DNA of 64,000 bases. Origin: Streptomyces griseomycini. Its GTDB lineage: Bacteria; Actinomycetota; Actinomycetes; Streptomycetales; Streptomycetaceae. Shown piece by piece: positions 58,740 through 64,000 of this stretch. Numbering within the stretch: the first letter of the stretch is position 1; each line of letters begins with the position of its first letter. The stretch is from assembly GCF_014203535.1 (NCBI RefSeq), contig NZ_JACHJI010000019.1:1-64000 (forward strand), given 5' to 3'. The translations under genes were made by a program, and so were the position numbers. The notes below the pieces were generated by a model. The model saw only the letters and a list, made by a program, of their open reading frames with translations. It was not told the origin of the DNA and searched no databases.

Positions 58740-59615
58740 ATGGACTACGGCATACGGGAACCAGCGCGGCTCGGGCAGACCCGGCTGCCGGATGGTCGGC
58801 TCCTGGGCTGGGCGGAATGGGGGCCGGCCGACGGCACCCCGGTGCTGCTGTGCCCGGGGGCGGCCACCAGCAGGTGGCTCGCCTTCGGCGGCGGCGTCGT
58901 CGACGCAGCAGGTGTCCGGCTCATCAGCGCGGACCGGCCCGGCCTCGGCGCCTCCGACCCGGCCCCCGGCCGGACCCTGACCAGCTGGGCCACCGACATC
59001 CGGCACCTCGTCCGGGAGCGGGCCCTGCGGGCGCCGTCGGCGGTGGGGTTCTCGCAGGGGGCGCCGTTCGCCCTCGCCCTGGCGGCACACGGTCTGGTGA
59101 ACGCGGTGGCCGTGGTGTCCGGCAGCGACGAACTCGCCCATCCTCGCTTCGCCCGCTCGCTGAACCCGCAGGTGAAGGGCATGGTGGACGCCGTCGCGGC
59201 CGACCCCGGCGCCGCTGAGGCCTCCTTCGCCGGCTTCGCCAGCGCCGACGCGCTGTGGGACCTGATCATCACGACGAGCCCCGAGGCCGACCGTACGGTC
59301 TACACCGACCCGGTCTTCCGGCACGCCTTCCGGCGCGCGATGGACGAGGCCTTCAGCCGGGGCCCAGCGGGCTACGCCCGCGACACCGTCCTGGCGATGG
59401 GCCGCTGGCCGTTCGACCCCGCCGGCATCGCCGTCCCGGTCGACCTCTGGTACGGACAGCAGGACACCAGCCCGGTCCACTCCCCGGATCTGGGCGAATC
59501 GCTCGCCCGGACGATCCCGACGGCGACCCGGCACCTGCTTCCCGCCGCCGCGGGATCCTTGCTCTGGACACACGCCGAGGCCGTCCTGCGCACCTTGCTG
59601 GCCCACGTCCGGTGA
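58740..59615 (+). CDS. Alpha/beta-fold hydrolase
   Basis: A 291-residue hydrolase: LLGWAEWGPADGTPVLLCPG with the oxyanion region, RLISADRPGLGASDPAPGRT, the nucleophile elbow GFSQGAPFALALA (G-x-S-x-G), VDLWYGQQDTSPVHSPDLGE supplying the acid, and a C-terminal region LPAAAGSLLWTHAEAVL where the His would be WTH. Substrate unknown; the family covers esterases, epoxide hydrolases and haloperoxidase-like enzymes. The ATG at 58740 is short of an obvious SD. Confidence 0.85.
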   Translation: MDYGIREPARLGQTRLPDGRLLGWAEWGPADGTPVLLCPGAATSRWLAFGGGVVDAAGVRLISADRPGLGASDPAPGRTLTSWATDIRHLVRERALRAPSAVGFSQGAPFALALAAHGLVNAVAVVSGSDELAHPRFARSLNPQVKGMVDAVAADPGAAEASFAGFASADALWDLIITTSPEADRTVYTDPVFRHAFRRAMDEAFSRGPAGYARDTVLAMGRWPFDPAGIAVPVDLWYGQQDTSPVHSPDLGESLARTIPTATRHLLPAAAGSLLWTHAEAVLRTLLAHVR

Positions 59616-59952
59616 CGGTGCCGACACCCCCCGCCCGGCCCGGGGCCTTCTCGCCGGTCCGCCGGTGCAGCAGGCCCCGGCCCCGGGCGAGGACCGCCCG
59701 GTTCGGCCCGGCCTCCTGCCGGACGTTCCTGCCCGGTTGCTCGACGGTGCCCTCCGCCGAGCGGGTCATGGTCGTGATGGCCGGCTTCCCGCACCGGACC
59801 GGACCGTAGGAGCGGGCCGGCACGGTGCCGGTCTCCTCCCGTGCCGGTTTCGGACCGACCGGCGAGCGGAGGGCGGCGTCGCCCGGCGGCAGCGGACGAC
59901 CGGGGACGGTCGTTCGCCCGTCCACCGGTCGCGGCCATGCTCTAATCGCCGG
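59616..59952. other. Gene-free region
   Basis: About 340 bp; frames here are arginine-rich shadows with no family features. Nothing else seen. Confidence 0.35.
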
Positions 59953-60726
59953 ATGACGAAGATCGAGCCAGAGCTGATACGACGCTGGCTGAACGGCTGG
60001 ACCGCGGCTCGCTCCCTGCCCGAGGCCGAGCCGGTCGAGTCCGCCGGGGACGGCCTGCGGTCCAAGTGCGACCAGCCCGGCCGCGAGGTCGAGGTGTTCG
60101 CGCTGCGTGCGGACGAGGATCCCGGGTCCTTGGCACGGCTGGCGGCAGCCGTCGCCGCCGCGAGGCAGACCACCTGGCTCACGGTGCCCACGCTGCGCCC
60201 GGGCACGGTCGAAGCCGTCGTCGTCGGTGCCGGACTGGAGCTGCTCCACCGGTCGGAGTGGTTCATGACGACCGATCTGACCGGGCACCCGCAGCACGCG
60301 CCCGCCGCGCCGTACGAGCGCGAGGTCCGCACGGAGGGACCGGTCACGGTCGTCTCCCTCCACGACTCCTCCGGGGAGGTGGCGGCGCGCGGCACCATCG
60401 CCGTGGTCGGCGCCGATGCGACCGCCGACCGCATCGAGACGGACGCGGCGCACCGGCGACGCGGCCTGGGCCGCGCCGTGATGAGCGCCCTGGCGGAGGC
60501 CGCCGTGGCCCAGGGCGCCCGTACCGGTCTCCTCATCGCCAGTGAGGAGGGCCAGCGCCTCTACTCCTCCCTCGGCTGGCACCACGAGGCCGACGTCCTG
60601 ATCGCCCGGGGGCCGGTGGTTCCCTCCCCCCGGCAGGACCGGCTCACGCCGGCCGGTCCGCCCTCACGCACGGCGCACTCCCGGATCCCGCCGGGCGAAG
60701 ACACCCGGATCCAGGGGCACCGCTAG
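59953..60726 (+). CDS. GNAT-family acetyltransferase
   Basis: A 257-residue protein whose C-terminal half is a GNAT domain: VSLHDSSGEVAARGTIAVVG, ETDAAHRRRGLGRAVMSALA (acetyl-CoA loop Q/RxxGxG/A as RRRGLG), GLLIASEEGQRLYSSLGWHH. The N-terminal half (LIRRWLNGWTAARSLPEAEP) matches a fused N-domain common in actinomycete GNATs. A proline-rich tail follows residue 225. Substrate unknown. Confidence 0.82.
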   Translation: MTKIEPELIRRWLNGWTAARSLPEAEPVESAGDGLRSKCDQPGREVEVFALRADEDPGSLARLAAAVAAARQTTWLTVPTLRPGTVEAVVVGAGLELLHRSEWFMTTDLTGHPQHAPAAPYEREVRTEGPVTVVSLHDSSGEVAARGTIAVVGADATADRIETDAAHRRRGLGRAVMSALAEAAVAQGARTGLLIASEEGQRLYSSLGWHHEADVLIARGPVVPSPRQDRLTPAGPPSRTAHSRIPPGEDTRIQGHR

Positions 60727-60840
60727 GAACGCTGTCACCAGCCGCAAACGGCGGTGATCCTGCGAGAGCGGCACTCGTGCGGGTGAGTCCGAGGCCGTAC
60801 GGCTGCGGCGGGTGAAGCTCTGCAAAGACGATCAGCGATC

Positions 60841-61195
60841 GTGGCCCGTACTCCGCCGGCCCTGGATGAACTCGCCGAGCACCGGACGTTGCTGAAGGAC
60901 GGACAGGCGCTCGTGTCCGGCAAGCGCGGTACGACGCGACCGGCCCGCGAATCCCGGCTCGGCGGCGACCTCGTCATCAGCCTGCCCCCGGGCAGCCGCA
61001 GAAGCTGGGCATGGAGGCGGGCACCCCGGCCGACTGGTTCCACAGCGCGCTGTGGGCCCTGGCCATGCTGCGCACCGCGAACCCGGCCGCCGACACCATC
61101 CCCTCCTCGACCTGGCACACGATGATCAACGACGTGGACCACCGGCTCCTGCCGCGCTCGGAGGGCATCCGCGACGCCCGGCTCCCGGGACGGGC
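60841..61195 (+). pseudogene. Frameshifted remnant of a hypothetical gene
   Basis: A start at 60841 opens VARTPPALDELAEHRTLLKD, GQALVSGKRGTTRPARESRL up to about 60990. Then the neighbouring frame carries GTPADWFHSALWALAMLRTA and STWHTMINDVDHRLLPRSEG to about 61180. Both look like coding sequence in turn, so a frameshift near 61000 is likely. I do not recognise the family. The rest of 60727-61426 is featureless. Confidence 0.35.
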
Positions 61196-61426
61196 GCTTA
61201 CGCCCTTGGTCTTCTCTGCACCGACTCGGAAGACGCTGAGTGTCCGCCTGAGGGGTCAGGCCGGGGGCGCAGCCCGGTCAGGAGCCGGTCGAGTGCCTGC
61301 TCCCCGGCCTGCGGGTCCCGCCCCGCGCGATCCAGAGCGCGGCCTCGTTCATCGTCCCCGGGAGCAGCCGGGCCAGGGGCCGAGAGCCGACCGGGCCGAG
61401 CTCTGCGGGGGTGGATCCACTCCCGT

Positions 61427-62026
61427 TCAGGGACCGAAAGCTCTGAGAGTCGCGTCGACGAGTGAGTCGGCGTACGCGGCGGTCAGCGGACCGCTGCGGT
61501 GCAGCCACCTCTGGAAGAGGGGGGCGTACAGCACTTCGAGGACCAGGTCGAGGTCGGCGTCGGCGTCGAGCTGGCCGGCCTCCTGGGCACTGCGCAGGCG
61601 CGCTTTCTTCGCCTCTTCCAGCGGCTGGGCCAGCTTCTCGCGGTACTCGGCCGCCAGTGCGGCATCGTTGGCGATCTCGGTGTTGAGGGCCCGGATCAGC
61701 CTGTCGAAGGCCGGGTCGGCGAACTCCTCCACCGTGGCACGCATGACGAGCTTGAGGTCGGCCTCCAGGTCGCCCGTGTCCGGCAGCGCGACCGAACGCC
61801 CGTCCGCGTCCTCACTCAGGGCCAGGAGGGCGGCGAAGACGACCGCGCTCTTCGACGGCCACCGCCGGTAGATCGTCTGCTTGCCGACGCCGGCACGGGC
61901 AGCGATGGCCTCGACCGTGACCTTCTCGTACTCCTCCTCCGCGACCAGGGCGCGGGTGGCCGCGAGGATCGCCTGCCGGGACCGTTCCTTGCGCCGGGAG
62001 TGGTCCGGCCCCCTCTCGTTGGACAT
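61427..62026 (-). CDS. TetR-family regulator
   Basis: A 199-residue TetR protein: SRRKERSRQAILAATRALVA, VTVEAIAARAGVGKQTIYRR, WPSKSAVVFAALL, then a TetR_C_11/AcrR-type helical domain (AALAAEYREKLAQPLEEAKK, LDLVLEVLYAPLFQRWLHRS). It is divergent from the SDR gene at 62143, and two similar sequences containing CGAGACG(A/T)(T/A)CCGT lie between the starts (62053, 62106), suiting a repressor that governs both. Confidence 0.92.
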   Translation of the reverse strand: MSNERGPDHSRRKERSRQAILAATRALVAEEEYEKVTVEAIAARAGVGKQTIYRRWPSKSAVVFAALLALSEDADGRSVALPDTGDLEADLKLVMRATVEEFADPAFDRLIRALNTEIANDAALAAEYREKLAQPLEEAKKARLRSAQEAGQLDADADLDLVLEVLYAPLFQRWLHRSGPLTAAYADSLVDATLRAFGP

Positions 62027-62052
62027 GCGTCCAGCCTACCCCCGAAAGGAAA

Positions 62053-62119
62053 CGAGACGATCCGTATTGATGGGCTCCGGGCGATGCCCTAGACTCAAAA
62101 CGAATCGAGACGTACCGTT
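62053..62119. promoter_or_regulatory. Two TetR operator candidates
   Basis: CGAGACGATCCGTA (62053-62066) and CGAGACGTACCGTT (62106-62119), starts 53 bp apart, embedded in GGAAACGA...-CGTTTCC-type arms. One lies near each gene start. Confidence 0.55.
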
Positions 62120-62142
62120 TCCTTTACTGAGAGTGAGATGCC

Positions 62143-62964
62143 GTGGCGAATGCGAGAGTCTGGCTCATCACCGGTGCGTCCCGCGGCCTGGGCAGGGCTT
62201 TCACCGAGGCCGCCTTGGCGGCCGGCGACCGCGTGGTGGCTGCCGCCCGCGATGTCGAGCCCCTGGAGGAACTGACCGGGAAGTACCCCGGCCACCTGGT
62301 CCCGCTTCCGTTGGATGTCGCCGACCGCCGGGCGGTGTTCGACGGCGTCGAGCAGGCGGCGGCCGCGTTCGGCAGGCTGGACGTCGTCGTCAACAACGCC
62401 GGCGTGATGCTCTACGGCATGGTGGAGGAAGCCACGGAGGAGCAGATCCGGGCGCACATGGACGTGAACTTCTTCGGCGCGGTGTGGGTGGCTCAGGCGG
62501 TCCTCCCGCACCTGCGCGCCCAAGGCGGGGGACGGCTCCTCCAGGTCACCTCGATGGGCAGCGGCGTCGGCATGGCCACCGTCGGCTTCTACGGCGCAGG
62601 CAAGGCCGCACTGAACTCGGTCAGCGAGGCGCTGGCGATGGAGGTCGAGGGGTTCGGCATCAAGGTCACCGTCGTGCAGATGGGCGGCTACAACACCGGC
62701 CTGTTCACCGCCGGTACCACGACCACCGAACCCCTGGCGCAGTATCAGTCCCTGCGCACCGAGATGGAGGCGATGTGGGGCGACGCCGTCGCCCCGGAGC
62801 CGGACACCGCTGCCCCGGTCATCATGGAGCTGGCCGCACTGCCGGACCCGCCCCGACGACTGATCGTCGGCAGCCGGTCCTTCGACCACGTCCTGGAGAT
62901 GGGCCAGGCCCAAACGGATCTGTACAGGTCCTGGGAGCACCTCAGCCGTGTCGCCCCGGGCTGA
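62143..62964 (+). CDS. SDR-family oxidoreductase
   Basis: A 273-residue classical SDR: VWLITGASRGLGRAFTEAAL, LDVVVNNAGVMLYGMVEEA, QVTSMGSGVGMATVGFYGAGKAA cut into Ser and YxxxK (YGAGK) parts, VVQMGGYNTGLF after the active site. The extended C-terminus (EMEAMWGDAVAPEP) is typical of the oxidoreductase subgroup often paired with TetR repressors. It starts at GTG 62143, 24 bp after the second operator. Confidence 0.92.
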   Translation: MANARVWLITGASRGLGRAFTEAALAAGDRVVAAARDVEPLEELTGKYPGHLVPLPLDVADRRAVFDGVEQAAAAFGRLDVVVNNAGVMLYGMVEEATEEQIRAHMDVNFFGAVWVAQAVLPHLRAQGGGRLLQVTSMGSGVGMATVGFYGAGKAALNSVSEALAMEVEGFGIKVTVVQMGGYNTGLFTAGTTTTEPLAQYQSLRTEMEAMWGDAVAPEPDTAAPVIMELAALPDPPRRLIVGSRSFDHVLEMGQAQTDLYRSWEHLSRVAPG

Positions 62965-63793
62965 CCGGGTCCGCGCCAGCGCCACGACATTCCCGTACCC
63001 GTTCCGCTGCGCAGTCGTCGGGACGGGCGTGTGCCGAGAGGAAGCACGCGGTACCCGCAGGAACCGCCGGAGCCGACCGCACGGCGGCCCACCCCGCCGG
63101 GCCGGGAGGCCGCCGTTCGGCCGCACCGCATTCGCACCCCCGCGCAAACGCGTCCTGCCGGCCCGACCGGGCACCACCAGGGCGCCGCGCGTGACCTCCC
63201 AGCTCGGGGAAGCCCTGGACGCCGCAGAACCGCGTCCAGACCCGCCACGCCCTCGCGTACGCGTCCGTCGTGTTCGCTGGCCGTAGTGTCGCTGCACCCC
63301 GTCCGCGACGGCTTTGTCAGGGAAACGGAGCTCGTCCAGGCCCTGTCTCCTTGACCGTCCGCCGGCCGGGGCGCCGGCGGACGGTCCATGGTGGTGCCGT
63401 CGGGCCTCCGCCCGAAGGCGGCCTCCAGCACGGCGGGGAGGCCCGCCTCGGGGACCCTGGCGCGCACCTCCGCCAGGACATGGGGGAAGGTGTCGTCGTC
63501 CACGGCGCCCGGGTGCTCCTGACGGAGCCGGTGAATGATCCCAACGAGTCCGGGCCCCAGCCCCATCCAGGCACGGGAGGTAAGGAGGCGGCGGACGGAA
63601 CGACGGAGGGATTCCGACCGCCCGGCACCGGGGCGGGCGGTCGTTGCACCTCAGGACTCCCCGCCGATCGGTGCGGGGCACTCACGGCAGTCCCGGGCCC
63701 CGCACTCTCCGCCCGCCGGGCGGCTGCCTCGACCATCCCCGCGGGATCCGGCATGGACCGCACCGAGGACGACCGGCCATCGCCGGCGGACCG
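62965..63793. other. Long region without a supported gene
   Basis: About 830 bp. A minus-strand frame starting at 63566 (GLVGIIHRLRQEHPGAVDDD, TFPHVLAEVRARVPEAG) looks coding for 60-70 codons but then loses that character, has no SD and matches nothing I know. It may be a decayed gene. The remainder shows nothing. Confidence 0.35.
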
Positions 63794-64000
63794 TCAGACC
63801 GGGCCCGGCAGGTCCATGAGCGCGAGTTCGGCCGGGTCGACCACGGCGGTGATCCCGGTGATGCGGCCGTCGACGACGGTGAAGGCGAGCAGGGACAGGG
63901 GGGTGCCGTCCTCGTTCCAGGCGATGACGCCGGGTCGCCCGCCGACGGTCGCCGCATGTCCGTGTGCCGCGCCGCCGGCCACCCGGGCGCGGCCGGCGAC
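63794..64000 (-). CDS. SigJ-type ECF sigma factor, C-terminal SnoaL-like end (cut by window edge)
   Basis: The frame is open to the right edge; 68 residues are visible. They include AATVGGRPGVIAWNEDGTPL, SLLAFTVVDGRITGITAVVD and PAELALMDLP, the characteristic end of SigJ-type ECF sigma factors that carry a SnoaL/NTF2-like C-terminal domain (ITAVVDP--LA-LDLP). The sigma regions would lie beyond 64000. The C-terminal domain is regulatory in this group. Confidence 0.75.
   Translation of the reverse strand, partial: VAGRARVAGGAAHGHAATVGGRPGVIAWNEDGTPLSLLAFTVVDGRITGITAVVDPAELALMDLPGPV

Noticed and set aside
1..64000. CRISPR arrays, rRNA and tRNA genes
   Set aside because: No regularly spaced identical repeats and no cloverleaf or rRNA-like sequence were recognised anywhere in the window.

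Overview
The window is high-GC DNA whose gene content points to Streptomyces or a close relative such as Kitasatospora. It has a gamma-butyrolactone (GBL) signalling cassette (two AfsA-type synthases and two ArpA/ScbR-type TetR proteins), three SARP activators, aromatic-polyketide tailoring genes and a prim-pol/SF3-helicase replication module of actinomycete integrative-element type. No rRNA, tRNA or CRISPR was recognised.

Region 1 (1-14 kb) begins with the C-terminal end of citramalate synthase (cimA). It then enters a regulatory and tailoring island: an aromatase/cyclase and a SnoaL-like protein, divergent around a three-copy SARP operator (1679-1707); SARP 1; a type II thioesterase translationally coupled to SARP 2; SARP 3; an ScbR2-like pseudo-receptor; AfsA homologue 1; an ScbR-like receptor; AfsA homologue 2; an NmrA-type reductase; and an FAD aromatic hydroxylase. 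At least six related ARE-type sites sit upstream of these genes, so the receptors probably control the GBL synthases, SARP 3 and the hydroxylase. No ketosynthase or ACP is in the window.

Region 2 (14-23.2 kb) is a mobile replication module. A D5/P4-type SF3 helicase gene plus a small partner gene is present twice in inverted orientation (14002-15.8 kb minus, 20431-22343 plus). Only the right copy carries the prim-pol gene. Between them lie iteron-like GTCGCTTC(A/G)GTCGCT repeats and cargo: a lipoprotein, a dead MMPL transporter, a VOC protein and a four-helix membrane protein. The near-identical arms could invert the middle segment and move prim-pol from one helicase copy to the other.

Region 3 (23.2-36.3 kb) is a run of small accessory units. 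Most pair an enzyme or transporter with a regulator: SDR/TetR with twin perfect palindromes, an Eis-like acetyltransferase, an ABC transporter with a YtrA-type GntR repressor, an ArsR-SRPBCC regulator with a DHFR-like reductase, a GlxA-type AraC regulator opposite an imine-reductase-like enzyme, and an MFS transporter opposite a CGNR zinc-finger protein.

Region 4 (36.4-52.8 kb) is a graveyard of mobile DNA. It has a Tn3 transposase killed by one amber codon, a tyrosine integrase frameshifted just before its nucleophile, a second Tn3 transposase with an internal deletion, an apparently intact zinc-ribbon serine resolvase, and a divergent integrase-like gene beside a 17-bp inverted repeat. Interleaved are redox-enzyme/regulator pairs (AzoR-SDR/MarR, AKR/TetR, quinone reductase/HxlR), a SigE-type sigma factor with its membrane partner, and an ABC ATPase fused in frame to a LuxR DNA-binding domain.

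Region 5 (52.8-64 kb) holds a DUF2243/CtaG-like membrane pair and an HxlR/MFS pair. The 3' end of the MFS gene is interrupted by a 2.2-kb IS630-type element (56145-58348) that carries an aminoglycoside-phosphotransferase-like passenger gene between 30-bp inverted ends. An alpha/beta hydrolase, a GNAT protein, a TetR/SDR pair and the C-terminal end of a SigJ-type sigma factor at the right edge complete the window.
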